Part shown: positions 47,425-59,943 of the stretch, one piece after another | How positions within the stretch are numbered: position 1 is the stretch's first letter | Layout: each line of letters starts with the position of its first letter | Assembly: GCA_019843655.1 (NCBI GenBank) | Contig: JACDQD010000001.1 | Coordinates: 47,364,443-47,428,442 of the forward strand | Length of the DNA: 64,000 bases | Direction of reading: 5' to 3' | From: Lethocerus indicus | Lineage: Eukaryota; Arthropoda; Insecta; Hemiptera; Belostomatidae | Translations under genes and position numbers: made by a program | The notes under the pieces: model-generated | Databases searched by the model: none | What the model was told of the DNA's origin: nothing | The model's input: only the letters and a program-made list of their open reading frames with translations

Positions 47425-47665
47425 GATTATTTTTTCGCGCCAGTTCTGTCTTTTCCTAGGCCGGTTTCGTCCATACTCTCGCCATATTCAGGAGCTGTTT
47501 CTGTCAGTATGGCTGCGAGTAACTCCGGCTTGTCGGGCAAGCCCCATACTCTCAGTATAAGTGGAGTGTCCGCGCGGTCCAACTACCGGAGATGGCGGGC
47601 AGCCGAAACCGGTGTAGCAAACCGGCGAGAGGGAACAGAATATCGAGAAGACTACAGTATTCCAA
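47425..47665. repeat. Head-to-head pair of GATGGCGAG/GAAACCGG motif repeats, type 3
   Basis: A minus-strand copy (core 47461-47491: CTGAATATGGCGAG, then CGAAACCGG and CCTAGGAAAAGACA) faces a plus-strand copy (core 47587-47612: GGAGATGGCGGGCAGCCGAA then ACCGGTGTAGC, CGGCGAGAGGGAACAG). About 95 bp separates them. The plus-strand flank CAGTATTCCAAAC matches the 56.5 kb copy (CGGTATTCCAACC). The 152-codon frame covering this region, 47302-47760, is read through the repeat and has no known domain. Confidence 0.6.
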
Positions 47666-47992
47666 ACTATACTGATGACATCCCTGGCCTTGCAGATCCC
47701 CTACCGGTTTCAACATGTTCAACCGGTCATCTCGGTATTTTAAAATGTCTCAGACAATAAGATATTAGTTCCAATTAAAAAGTAATATTTTGTCCTATTT
47801 TTGGTCGGCTAGAGATATTACATATCCGCTCTTGGAAGCTTTATATACAATTGCAACCTCACTCGGACTCAAACCTAGGACCCAACGGTCAACTCCACCT
47901 TTAGTGAGTACAGACGAGTGTTTGTCCGACGTACGTCAAGCCGATTTCATACTCTTCCACGGCAAGATAGAAGGCTTCTACCAAGGAGGCCA

Positions 47993-49289
<1,297 letters not shown>

Positions 49290-49460
49290 GAGCGAAACGA
49301 CCAGACGAATTTTTCAAGCTTTCCGCAACCGGAGCAGAAACCCACTGGCTTCCCTCCTTTATAAAATTTTATTTATTCATTTTTCTGGCATATTTAGGAT
49401 CATCTGGCCACTTCCCTTTCAGGCGTCTGTAAGGAACGTTTGGGATATCGGGTCTTGAAA
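49290..49460 (+). repeat. Dispersed repeat family C
   Basis: GAAACCCACTGGCTTCCCTC, TTTATTCATTTTTCTGGCAT, CTGGCCACTTCC and CAGGCGTCTGTAAGGAACGT. Nearly identical to 61.43-61.55 kb. Confidence 0.75.
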
Positions 49461-50239
49461 TTCACCAATAAAAATATAACTGAAGCACGTTGGATCCAGC
49501 AAATTGTAATCCTTTTAATTCGTAAATTGTTTTATCGTTTAACAACTACACGAAATTTGATTTATGAATTTCCCTATTGGGGTTTTTATTTTGTTTGTAA
49601 TATGTTTAATATCAAGTTGACAACCTAAACCAATAGTTCTAGATTTGTTTAGTTCACCCGGTTTGTTTCAGTGAAAGTTTCACTCTCAAACTGACCTGTG
49701 ACTGTTTCTTGAAATGAACACTGAACTTTATCTAACGTTCTTCTTCCTCGGGGATGCGGATCAAGGGGGTCCACCTGTTTTAGAAGTTTCAAAAGCTCAA
49801 ACGTTTCGGAGTAATCCTCGCCTCCGTACAGCTCAAAGAGGATCGGCCTTATTTACAGTCGGGGGAAAAAACCTAGAAAAGAATACACCTTTTGAGGGAT
49901 CAAAAAAGGTCAACATTTGCACAACTCCGAGCTGTGTGATGCAACCGTGCGTCATTACCTGTTCCACTTGGATCCCTCGTATTTAAGTCACCATATCGCA
50001 GCTTAGAAATTCTTAGAAAATTACTTCCGTTTACAAATCTTGAAGATAGATATTTAATTATTTCTCATTCTAACCCAACTAATTTACAGCACTGAAACCT
50101 AATTGCTATTAGGCAAAAAATAACATTGTAATATTCGATGAAAAATGGAACTATTAGGTTAAGAGTCTAAAATTCGAAATTACAGTTAATAGCCGTAAAG
50201 GCTGAAAAATATAATGGTAGCATAGTATAATCTATGTAT

Positions 50240-50244
<5 letters not shown>
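49461..50244. other. Unassigned intergenic DNA
   Basis: No gene or repeat recognised. The 90-codon plus frame at 49714-49986 has no known domain. Confidence 0.35.

Positions 50245-50292
<48 letters not shown>
50245..50292. repeat. (AT)n microsatellite
   Basis: About 24 TA units. Confidence 0.97.
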
Positions 50293-50301
<9 letters not shown>

Positions 50302-51497
50302 CAGAATGCGGCTTGTGTAATTCTCACTGGCGAAATTAGTCCGACGGAGTTGCCCCTTATGAATTATTCATGTTATTATCATCCTTATTCAAACCATTGA
50401 ACAGTTAAGTAGACTCCGTTCCTGGGTCGAGTTTGCCGGCCGGTGAAATTCATCGCTTGGCCGACTTGAAAAATCTCGTGTAAAGTAGTCAAGTATCACA
50501 TATTACTGGATTACACGTCGGCGGTTTATTAAATATTCGTTCAAATACTTTCTAAAGCACCAAGCTTTACCGGAAACCCCGATATTTACGCTTTGATATA
50601 TCCCCTCCATAGCGTTCTCAATTATAACCGACATTTAATAAACTCCAACGACCAATTTCTCGGAACAAAAACCGTAATATATTTTATTGCGAATTTATTG
50701 TACTAATGTAGCGCTACTATCGCACTGTCGTTCCGCGATGATTCGGCCCTAATGGAAATTAAAATATGGAAAATTAACATTTTATTGACCATATTAATAG
50801 CGGCCGGAGGATAACCGGACGTAAAGTAATGGGCCGTGCCAGCCGTTGCGTAAAATTGACGCCCCTCCACCATCCCAGCGCGGACTTCAGTAAAGTTCAG
50901 TAAACTTTATCCCGTCTCGATTTTTACTGAAGTTTGGTTTAAGGCTGAAGGGAACGCTGGTTTAAAATCTACTTAGTGAAAAAGATCCTTTTATTTTTTG
51001 GAATCGTGAGGCCTCCCCAGACCGGTTCCCCCTTACCCCGGGATCAATCATTCGTTCGGCCGACGATTTACCCGAAGAATTCCCGAATTACCCAATAATT
51101 CTGCCGCTTTTTTTCAATTCGGTATTCGACCCTTTAAACAAATGTTATTCCACGCTCCCGACAGGTCCGATAGTCTGGTATGATGCTTGCTGGAAATAGA
51201 AGGAGCCCTGATCGGGAAGCAATACGTATCCTAATAAAACATTAACGGCGAATGTCCTATTAAGATACGAGAAGATAAGCGACTGGATAATGTCCGTACG
51301 AAACCAGTGCACTAATGGCAAAATTAAAATAATTATTAGCTAGACCGGTATCGGGTTCTCCCCGCGCACGGTGAGATTCACGCCGTCAATAAAGTGAGAC
51401 ACAAGGTCCAAATTTCAAACCGGATTTTGATTTAATTTTCTTATAACACATTATAAACTGTGGGGGTAGAATTACTATTAATAACGCTTATTTACTA
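50293..51497. other. Unassigned intergenic DNA with one hairpin
   Basis: ACTTCAGTAAA at 50884-50894 pairs exactly with TTTACTGAAGT at 50923-50933, and a smaller palindrome (AAAGTTCAGTAAACTTT) lies between. Otherwise nothing was recognised. Confidence 0.45.
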
Positions 51498-51592
51498 AGT
51501 AATGTAATTTAATTATTTACTTATTCTTGCGAGAGGAGACAGGAACATCACGAACCTACAGTAATGTAATTTAATTATTTACTTATTCTTGC
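51498..51592 (+). mobile_element. 29 bp motif-repeat fragment flanked by a perfect 33 bp direct repeat
   Basis: Bases 51498-51530 and 51560-51592 are identical. The 29 bases between (51531-51559) begin GAGAGGAGACAGGAACATCA and match the type 3 repeat just after its inverted-repeat arm at 56490-56518 (GAGAGGAGACAGAAACACAC). The flanks look like a target-site duplication around a severely truncated insert. A tandem duplication of a 62 bp unit would give the same pattern. Confidence 0.65.
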
Positions 51593-52029
51593 ACCTCTTA
51601 CATACATTTTCTGAATAATAATTTCTTTTTCGCTATTTTTCTGTAGCCGTTTACCCCTCGAAAAATGATGAACATAAATTGTTTTTTCTATTTTTGGGGA
51701 TTGCATTTGGTTTTGACGGTATAAATTTGAAAAATGAAGCCCGGAAAGGTGCGAGAGGCCGAGTTTCGGAATTTAGCTCACGCCCACCGTCGTAAATCAG
51801 ATATCGCGGCCAACCGACCTTACGCTCGGCATAAACATTACTCGGGCACAGCCCAATACAGTCCCAACGGGATTATTATAAATTATTCGTTGGGGCCCCG
51901 ATAGAGATGGTCGTCAACTCGTTTATTGCCGTTCTCCGAACGGCCTTTCACTCTTTTGTTTCCATAGTCCCGTAATAATTAAAAAACATTTGAGACTTAA
52001 AATTCTTTAAATCTGGTCCGGAGCCGACT

Positions 52030-52240
52030 CACAAAAGGGGCCATGATCGGAATCACCCTGTGGGACAATTATTCGCCTATAGCTTCCAATCAAAAGTCCT
52101 TCTAACCGTTCTTAATGCTCCCAGTAGAATCACACCATCCTCTCCGACGTCAACGTACCGACGGGCAAATTCCCGGTTCCTAATGTCTCATTCCCGCCTT
52201 TCTCCTTCTGTTAACCTCCTGTTAATGCATAGTACTCTCA
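52030..52240 (+). mobile_element. Jockey reverse-transcriptase fragment
   Basis: Pieces in three frames: GITLWDN (family YGIxLWG), FQSKVLLTVLNAP (family FQSKxLRTIxNAP) and HTILSDVNVPTGKFPVPNVS (family TxHxDLxIPT), in the order expected for a Jockey C-terminus. It aligns with 3.95-4.14 kb. It is frame-broken throughout, and no 3' untranslated region was detected. Confidence 0.75.
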
Positions 52241-53259
52241 TCTCTTTATGTACATACGTCCGAAACGTATTTATTCTACCGGATGGAAATCGGACGACGG
52301 CCCGTTGTGATACGATAAACTGGGACAGCGGACGGTCGAGGAATGTTCAAATCCATTGTCGATCCACTTAGCGGTGAAATCGCTATCGGACCCCCCCCCC
52401 ACCGCCCTCGTTTTTATTTCTCTTCCGATCTTTACTATTCCTCTCGTAACGCATTTTGTATTTTCTCAGACATCGACAAGTAAATTATTTATCTCCATCC
52501 ATGGGATTTTCAGTCTTTAGCGGACCCGGTGCGAAATCAATGGATATGCAATTTTGGAATTTTCTCGATAAAATCGATGGCACTAAAATCACTTCCCTTT
52601 GGTTCAACCGAATTAAATTCGACGCGAACGAAATCAATCTGCTGGAAGAGAAATGGAAATGGCACGGTCAAGCGGGGTAACCTTGCGGAACCTTAACAAC
52701 TTTTATTCATAAAAATGCCTGCGATTGATTTTATTTGCTAATTATTTAAAAGGCTCGTTCGGCTGCCTTTAAGGTTCATCGCATTCAATAATTGGAGAAT
52801 ATACTCCAGAAACAAATTTCAATGTTAATTGCATTCCTTTCCTTTTATATATAGGTATAAATAAATACAAAAAATAAAGAATCATTCCTATTGCTTAGGT
52901 AATCTGTAACAAATGTATCGGTAGAATAACCAATAAAAAGATGTTATATGACCAATAAGTAATATATATGTAGAAACAACTGAATAACTGGAAGCTAATA
53001 AAACGATATAAATATAAAAATATAATAAATAAAATAACAAATAAATACATATTTATTTAAAAAGTTAATATATTTCTTTTTTATTAGTTTTGTCGTTTAA
53101 ATTTACAATTAAAGGCATATTTTGTTCACCCCAGAATCAAACTCTGAGCTGTCTGTTATGTTGGATATATATTGTTTGCGACAGATTATGTTAAATGTAT
53201 ATTTATATATAGGCACAATTATAGTATTTGGAATTACAAGTTATCAGTCATTGAGAATT
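52241..53259. other. Unassigned DNA, AT-rich from 52.7 kb
   Basis: The 74-codon plus frame at 52456-52680 has no recognisable domain. A poly-C run lies near 52390. Confidence 0.35.
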
Positions 53260-53500
53260 TTACCTATAAGTCATTTGTATTTTTACGCACGTTTACACCT
53301 TCGATAAAGACCCGATATGTTATTACTTGGTACTCTGTGAAACATTCGGTAAAAAAATTGCCCCCGATCCGTTTAATAGTGTTTGTGCGACATCGATTGG
53401 AATACTATGAAACAAAACGAACATTATTGTCGTATTATGCGTTTTTATTTTCGTAAAAGTAGGCTCAAAAAACGCTATGGGCTGGGTACGGCCCGTGAGT
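53260..53500 (+). repeat. Dispersed repeat family F
   Basis: TTATTACTTGGTACTCTGTG, CCCCCGATCCGTTTAATAGT, ATGAAACAAAACGAACATTA and TTATTTTCGTAAAAGTA match 25.14-25.40 kb. The 70-codon frame here is not conserved in the other copy. Confidence 0.6.
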
Positions 53501-54399
53501 TGAAAACCCTACTGGGTACCAACAAATACTCGATATATTGGTGGTACCTCATAGCCCGTAATTATTTAGTTGCCAACCCAATATTTATTCTGTGATTCCT
53601 TACTCTCTGCTTTATTGAGTTCCTGTTTAAAACTTATTTATATACTTTTATAGCCGATATTTTGTGAGACGATGGACGAATTTTTAATATGGAATTTATT
53701 CAAACTTAAACGCCTTATACTATAATGAACTGGGGCCTAAATAATAAACTGGACATTCGAAATCCCCTGTTAATTTCACACCCGTCCGCCCGGTTTAATT
53801 GCCCACCAGAACATTCGATCTATTATACATGTAAGGGATTTCATTTGAAACTAGGTTAGTAAAGAACCGAAACATTTTCTACATCGGCGTGTATTATTTA
53901 AAAATCAGAGCGGTTAAGAAAACACGCAGTGCGTTATTCCAAAAAAAACTTTTTGTTTTTATAAAAATTCATTGCCCTCGAAGGGATTATGGCGTAAAGC
54001 CAGATAGGTAAAAGCATATAATTGAAAAGTTAAAAAAATTGTAATTGAATTACAAATCTCAACGGATTAAAAGTGAGGAGCTCTCTTTGTATAATAATTA
54101 TTGTTTTGTCGCTCAATATGTTCTAGATTTTTTCTGAATGTTTTAGGCGTCAAAAACGGTAAAATACCCGATAATTCACATTGTTAGTGTCAGATATATT
54201 TAGTATATTATTGTCGTTGTAATCTGTTCGGAAGTGATATTAATATTTATTTACTGCTGTAAACAACACAATAAATCGGTACAAACATAATTTACCAGAA
54301 TATCTACCATTTTATTTTTTGACCCAGTAGAAATACTACTCGATAACAGATCACGACGATTACTTAGGGAAAAATTATTAATTTGCAACTGTATTTTAA
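53501..54399. other. Unassigned AT-rich DNA
   Basis: No gene or repeat recognised. Confidence 0.4.
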
Positions 54400-54403
54400 T
54401 CCC

Positions 54404-54815
54404 TAACTGGGCTTACGAAATTGAACTTCTGGGACCCAACGAACCGTCCAACTCCTACAAAATTCAATCGTTGCAATAAACAATCCTTCGTAAGAATCCT
54501 TAACGCCCCACCTTAAGTTTCTAACCGAAAGATCAGTTCCGATTTCGTCCCGAAGTCCCGTCCGTTCATGAATTAGTGGCTTCCAGATATAATGCCTTTC
54601 ATTGGAAACCGACCGTTCGAATGCACAAATCCCGAGGGCCGTCATAAGAGGAAATGGCCACGGTATTTCACCACTATCTATTAAGGGTTGGACCGGGAGT
54701 ACCATCGACGGGTACTATCTCCGTCAATACTACATTTTTGCCATCATATCGCAGTGTCACTAAATATAATTTAAAAAATGTTAGTCGTAACTTAGAATAA
54801 AAATAATAATAATAA
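54404..54815 (+). mobile_element. Lineage B Jockey 3' end
   Basis: NWAYEIELLGPNEPSNSYKI from 54405 (family WxYGIxLWG...SN) continues to QSLQ and then in shifted frames to SRPFMN-type and RKWPRYFTTI (family RLKRxWPxDF). Next comes GGACCGGGAGTACCATCGAC, the shared lineage B tail, with CATATCGCAGTGTCACTAAA and an A-rich end near 54815. It aligns along its length with the minus-strand insertion at 34.75-35.11 kb. Multiple stops are present. Confidence 0.75.
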
Positions 54816-54827
54816 AGAAAGATAAAT

Positions 54828-55274
54828 TCAAATGGCGACGTTGCTCCCGGGTTCCAGCCAACGAGGATTGCAATACATGGTCCGCAAGAACCGATTTCGT
54901 TCTGAAACCGATCTCATCGTCGTTGAACCTCCTAACAATGGCCAATCGCGATCCTGTTTTCTCGAGGCGCTAACTCTTCTCAGGATCCAGATAGGGGCGA
55001 TTATCGTTAATCGTGCCATGTACTCGATTCGCTTTTCGCCACCTCTAAGTATACACAGGTATACTTAGGTCACTTCTGATTTCAAACCCAAATTTTCGAA
55101 CGAACAAAATATGAAATATATAATTAGTAAAATAGCCGGAAAATATTCTATCCAATCGAGTCGTTAGTGGTAATGATTTAAATTCCTGAATTTCTAACCG
55201 TCGCGATAAACCACTTGATATACAAATCCTGAAAGTATTTCGTTGTGTCTAGATTGTTCATAATTATTTTTAAC
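54828..55274. other. Unassigned DNA with a perfect 10 bp hairpin
   Basis: CTAAGTATAC (55045-55054), loop ACAG, GTATACTTAG (55059-55068). Otherwise nothing is supported. Overlapping 60-80 codon frames on both strands lack known domains. Confidence 0.4.
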
Positions 55275-55440
55275 TGTTTTATTGCCACAACTGCGTTAAA
55301 CAATAAACGACATCGATGTTAAAATAGCGCTAATAACAAATAGACAATAGAGACAAATAGACAACCCCATTGGCTTTACTCCTTTTTCCTTGAATTTATT
55401 TTTCTGGTATGTTTAGATCAGATTCCATGTCAGTCTTTTG
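55275..55440 (+). repeat. Dispersed repeat family C
   Basis: CAATAAACGACATCGATGTT, CCATTGGCTTTACTCC, TTTATTTTTCTGGTATGTTT and AGATCA. It shares its upstream half best with 61.35-61.43 kb. Confidence 0.6.
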
Positions 55441-55599
55441 TTTATATAAAGGTTCAGGTATTTGTGTAGTAATATAAATATATAATCGCATTCAGCATAT
55501 TGAGCGTGCATTTTAAAAAATTATGGACTCCATCCATTGCCACTATCCTCGAGATATATTTGTCTCTACGAGCTGATTTTGACCTTACGCCAGATTTCG

Positions 55600-56000
55600 G
55601 CTTGTTGCCGCTTTCAGTATAACTCCGTCAAAAAGTCTGTTGTCAACGGCGTTCCGTTTTTATCCCTTGCATCAAAATTGAGCTTAGACAACAAAATGAC
55701 AATATACAAGCCATTGAAACCGACACGGAAAAACTGCATAGACCAATGGGGTTCCACCGAGACATCCAACATCATTCCCATCCAGAGATTCCAATCGGAA
55801 GTCCATGGAACCATCCTTAATCCCGGCATGTTTCAAATCACATCGTTCACGATGACCCCTACACCCCGACAGTTGACAAATTAAAAAAATCATTAAGTTT
55901 AAGTTTAGTTTTTCTGAAGTTTCATTCCTTTATCATGGGATGCAAGCGACAATAACGATGTACTTATAACGATAAATGTTGATTGTACAATAAATAAAAA
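55600..56000 (+). mobile_element. Lineage A Jockey 3' end
   Basis: One open frame retains LSLDNKMTIYKPLKPT, then WGSTETSNIIPIQRFQSE and ILNPGMFQ, matching the Jockey series LSLxNKxxIYKxxLKP, LWGxAxxSNIxxIQRFQSK and LRTIxNAPWYV. It covers about 55680-55838. The catalytic palm lies upstream and is absent. The tail (GACAATAACGATGTAC, TGTTGATTGTACAATAAATA) is the lineage A 3' untranslated region. Less broken than the 3.9 kb copy, but truncated at both the 5' side and the C-terminal region. Confidence 0.8.
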
Positions 56001-56410
56001 GAAGTTTTTAACCAAGATTAGGACTAAGATTTCCGGTCTTACACCGTCGGCAGTAGCGGACGTGGCTCGGGTGCAGCGGGAGTTTGGTTTCGCATTCCGA
56101 TGTTTAAAAATGGATGATGAATTTTGCCCACTACCATTTTTTTCTGACAACGCGAGGCTCAACGTGTTGACGGTGATAAGTTGTTACAGTCACGGGCGTT
56201 TATCCGACTTTCAAATGACACTGCAAGAATGTCGTCATGCAGCGCATCAGACCAGTGATCGTATTACAAACCCTCTGAAATGTTTAAAAAGCCTTTCAAG
56301 CTCAATGAAGACACGCCGAAAAGTGGTTATTATTAAAAAATGTTTAGAGCAAAACTGTCACACATGCGAGAGACTCGAGTAACAAAAATTATTAACAAAT
56401 GGAAAACAAA
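56001..56410. other. Unassigned DNA
   Basis: A 106-codon plus frame at 56062-56382 is fairly clean, but it has no recognised domain and no gene context. Confidence 0.3.
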
Positions 56411-56416
56411 CAAATT

Positions 56417-56545
56417 GTTTCTGTCTCCTCTCGCTGGTTTTGAAGATAGTGAGCAGCCGAAACCGGTCTAGCAAAAGACTAAACCAGCGAGAGGAGACAG
56501 AAACACACGAAATCTACGGTATTCCAACCCCTCGCAGACCACAAA
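56417..56545 (+). repeat. Perfect 24 bp hairpin enclosing the GATGGCGAG-type motif, type 3
   Basis: Arms 56417-56440 and 56481-56504 are exact reverse complements (start GTTTCTGTCTCC, end GGAGACAGAAAC). The 40-base loop carries TGAAGATAGTGAGCAGCCGA then AACCGGTCTAGC, i.e. a GAnGA-stem-CCGAAACCGG core. Sequence to the right (CTACGGTATTCC, CCCTCGCAGACC) matches the repeat at 0.6 kb. The perfect arms suggest either recency or structural selection. Confidence 0.75.
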
Positions 56546-56699
56546 ACAGGCTATGTTAAACTATTAAAAAAAGGTTAATTCCACCAAAACATTATCAGAA
56601 CCCTTAGTAAATTATAACCTGTTGTAGTATTCATATAATATAACATTCTTTTAATAAAAATTTCCCCAGCAAGGCTCAATATCTAGATTCGGATCGGAG

Positions 56700-56890
56700 T
56701 AGATTTAGGTTGGTAGTAAATTCCATACATTTTCCATACATTGAGAGGCTTACAAAATATGATATTTCTCTTTATTTTAGCAAAGTACAACATTAACTTG
56801 CTGAAGTGAAATTAGTAGAAATTCGGATTTAGGTTGGTAGTCGAGTCCACGTATATTGCAAAATATAGCGGTAACTTCCTGCTATAGCAG
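56700..56890 (+). repeat. Short direct repeat, 123 bp apart
   Basis: GATTTAGGTTGGTAGT is exact at 56703-56718 and 56826-56841. A second shared segment (GCAAA-tA-A-A..TAACTT-CTG) follows each copy, at different spacing. Confidence 0.55.
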
Positions 56891-57435
56891 GACACAAACT
56901 CTCATCCGTCCTACTGAAACGCGTTCTATAGTTCCTGTTCTGTGTGAACTTTCCACCGGGGCGTCTCTTGACGTAACAGAAACTGGATTAATTGGCGTTT
57001 TCCTCCCGGGTGTTCAACGTACCGGTCAGATCACCAACTTCCCACCGACGGCTCTGCTAAACGGCCCTTCCAGGGGCCACCGGAAGGGGATTCGGCCCTT
57101 CCGAAGGATCATTTAACTTGTTTTCAAGGCGTAAAGGATTTTTTCTTGGGATTGATCGACCGAACGATCGCTTTATAGAAGACGGCAGGATGAGGATTGA
57201 AGAAGGCGGTCTTTTTCTTGAAGAATGGGCGGAATGGCGTATTGAAGAATATCCAGGACGAATTTTCTTCGCCCCCAAATCTATTTCGATTTACGGTTTT
57301 GAGTTTTCTTCCACTGCCGTAACAGTTCAGAGCGCTCACATTTCCGACAGTGAACCGCTTCAAGCAGTATTGGGGAGTTCTTATTACTTACTGCTTCGGT
57401 ATAAATATAATACCAATAGTAGAAATATACATAAT
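56891..57435. other. Unassigned DNA
   Basis: Plus frames of 86 and 108 codons and overlapping minus frames occupy this stretch. None has a recognisable domain. Confidence 0.3.
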
Positions 57436-57439
57436 GCAT

Positions 57440-57605
57440 TATAGCATGACTATTGTGAACTTTTGTCTCCGTACGGTTTTTGGCCAGACGGTTTCGAGTG
57501 CCGCCATCTTCAGTAGCTCCTCGCCAGTAGGTCAATGAGTCATTTGGTTGTCAGTAAAAAATCGGTCTAGCAAAAGACTAAGCGTAATAAATACGGTACT
57601 AGTAT
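57440..57605. repeat. Head-to-head pair of GATGGCGAG-type repeats, type 3
   Basis: Minus-strand copy, core 57489-57513: CTGAAGATGGCGGCACTCGA then AACCG and TCTGGCCAAAAACCG. A plus-strand copy starts at 57563 with CGGTCTAGCAAAAGACTAAG and ATACGGTA. The pair is about 50 bp apart and has the same facing arrangement as at 47.5 and 56.4 kb. Confidence 0.55.
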
Positions 57606-59270
57606 AGAACGCAATAGTTGTAGCCAAAGCTTTTCACTCAGAGCAAAATCGTGTTTTGTAAATATTCAATTTATATCAGCCCAATATTGAACTTTGCGAA
57701 TAATGTCTGATATTCTAATTATTTAAAAAAAAAATAAAGCGGAGGCTGACAAAAATTAAGCGATGACTAAATAAATTAATATGTGTAGTTTCGATAAAAT
57801 AATATATCAACAATAAAATTGTTGTACTTTCCAGTTATTCTCGCTTTTATTCTATTCTGAAGGGTTTCGGAAAAGCGACCGATTTTCGGAAAACGTTATG
57901 CGGAAGCGAACATCCGAAAAAACAGTTTTCAGAAACGAACATTCCGAAGAATCACACATTAAAATTGATTCCTCCGATTTCTTGAAAAAGCATTTATGGA
58001 GTAATTAGCTCCCATTTGCCGAGTACCGTCGAGGGCAACGCTTCTTCATGACTAGACGTGACCTCGACGGGAGATAAACAAATTTTGCAACATCGGAACT
58101 CCAATCTGGGCGATAGCTCAGAATCGACTCATGCCGTTGATTCAACACTGAAGCTCCCATTATTAAAACAATCGTTAATAATTTACGGAAAACAGTTGCG
58201 TGACGCGCGCTAAAGATTTCTTTTTTTCGATTAAAAATATTTGTTTTTTCAATTCCTTTGTCCACCCGAATTCCGGAAAAGTTCCTGAATTCTGTAACGG
58301 AAATCTATACTTCGCCGCACTTGAGTCTGTTGGTTCCGGTCTCTCGTCATCGTCAGTAGTATACTGATTAATTTATTATTATTATTTATTTATTGGCTCG
58401 ATAGGTTGGCAGATTGGGGATCCAATCACTGCCGTTCCCTCAGAGCTCGTGTACTTCTTGAATGGATCTGGGGTTAAAAGAAATAAAAACCAGTCCCGCA
58501 TTTTCTATAGCGCTGTTCTTCTCAGCGCTCTTCGTCCCCTTCTCTTGTGAATACTTCCCCGTAAGAAGCCCATTTTCTTCTTCCCTCGCCGTCTTCTCCG
58601 AAGCAATCAGAAATCCCGATCTAAAAAAAAGTCGAAAATAATAAATAAAATTATTATCTTAAAAACTCAGGGTCCTGCATGCGGATTAAAACGGTACTTC
58701 AATATTTATTAGATAAACATTTAAAGAATGAGTACCTAAATAATAATGTGAGTATAAATGAGCATATAAATAAAATAATAATAATAGTGCACAGAACTGA
58801 CAGGATGTTTCATGGCTAGACTACCTTCGTGATCCTATAGTATTAAAAGAAAAATGAGCGCTGAAACCTCTTAGTGAAACTTCTTAAGGTGTTTTATTGG
58901 CGATTTTATCGAATTATTACGTTAATAACGATTAACACGAGAAATTAATGGACAAATCGAAGGTTACAAAGATAGTATTAAATGAAGAAAATACCAAATC
59001 CAAATTAAAGTCTTTGAAATACAATTTAAAATTATTCAACAAAATACCTTCTGACTGGAAACAATTCTATTAAAAATTGAAATACGAGCATGCGTATTAT
59101 CTTCTGAATTAATAAAAGACACTATTGGTGGCTACTATGGTAATTAAAATGTGAGACAAACGTCTGCGAAGTAATTTTTCTAATGATTTACTGAAAACAG
59201 CATCAATCGTAGTACCAAATCTTGTAGTTGATATTTTTTATCGCTAGTAAGTATTAAGTTCCGAAAAACG
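57606..59270. other. Unassigned DNA with one weak motif copy
   Basis: Minus-strand CTGACGATGACGAGAGACCG then GAACC at 58332-58356 is a decayed type 2 motif. No gene supported. Confidence 0.4.
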
Positions 59271-59272
59271 AT

Positions 59273-59381
59273 TGTTCATTGTTGGCTCGGTTGGGGCATT
59301 ATTGAAATAAACGTTGTTGTGCGCAATGGCGCACAACAGATGCGCATTGTTGACTCGGTTCGGTGATTGTTGAAAAAAAAC
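59273..59381 (+). repeat. 67 bp direct repeat around a 9 bp perfect hairpin
   Basis: CATTGTTGGCTCGGTTGGGG at about 59277 and CATTGTTGACTCGGTTCGGT at about 59344 both continue to ATT(a/g)TTGAAA(t/a)AAAC. Between them GTTGTGCGC (59316-59324), loop AATG, GCGCACAAC (59329-59337). Confidence 0.7.
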
Positions 59382-59887
59382 ACTCCACACTTTCTCGTGT
59401 GTCAATTGCAAATTGTTGGTATCCTACAGCGGAAGAAGATTCACTTCAAAATAACCTTAAATCCTATAAGCAAGGCATTGGAAATGAATAAACATAAACA
59501 TGGAATGAACACCGTAAGCGTTATAAAAGTATTTTATATTGCGGTTTAATTAGAAATTATTATTATTCATCAGAATGATATTGCGATGAGCGGTCTGGAA
59601 GTGGTCCGTCTAATGTTCTGTCTGCCGTCTGGGGCGTGCCGGGGCCACTGCGACACCTTTCCTATTGTCCTAACTCGGCCCAACCCCGTTGCCCATCTTT
59701 TATAAGTAAATTGCAATTTCCTCCGATTGTCTCCCCCAGACACTGCTCGTGACCGACCTAATGACTGTTACATGTGGACCATTTCCACCAAGTTGTGCGC
59801 GCACACTCCACCAAATATCGGTCGCGACCGCGAATTATACAAGCGCTTCTATCGTGTTTTAAAAGGCCGAAATCCCAAACGGACATA

Positions 59888-59890
<3 letters not shown>
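59382..59890. other. Unassigned DNA
   Basis: No gene or repeat recognised. Confidence 0.4.

Positions 59891-59943
<53 letters not shown>
59891..59943. repeat. Compound (TA)n(CA)n microsatellite
   Basis: About 33 bp TA followed by 20 bp CA. Confidence 0.97.
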
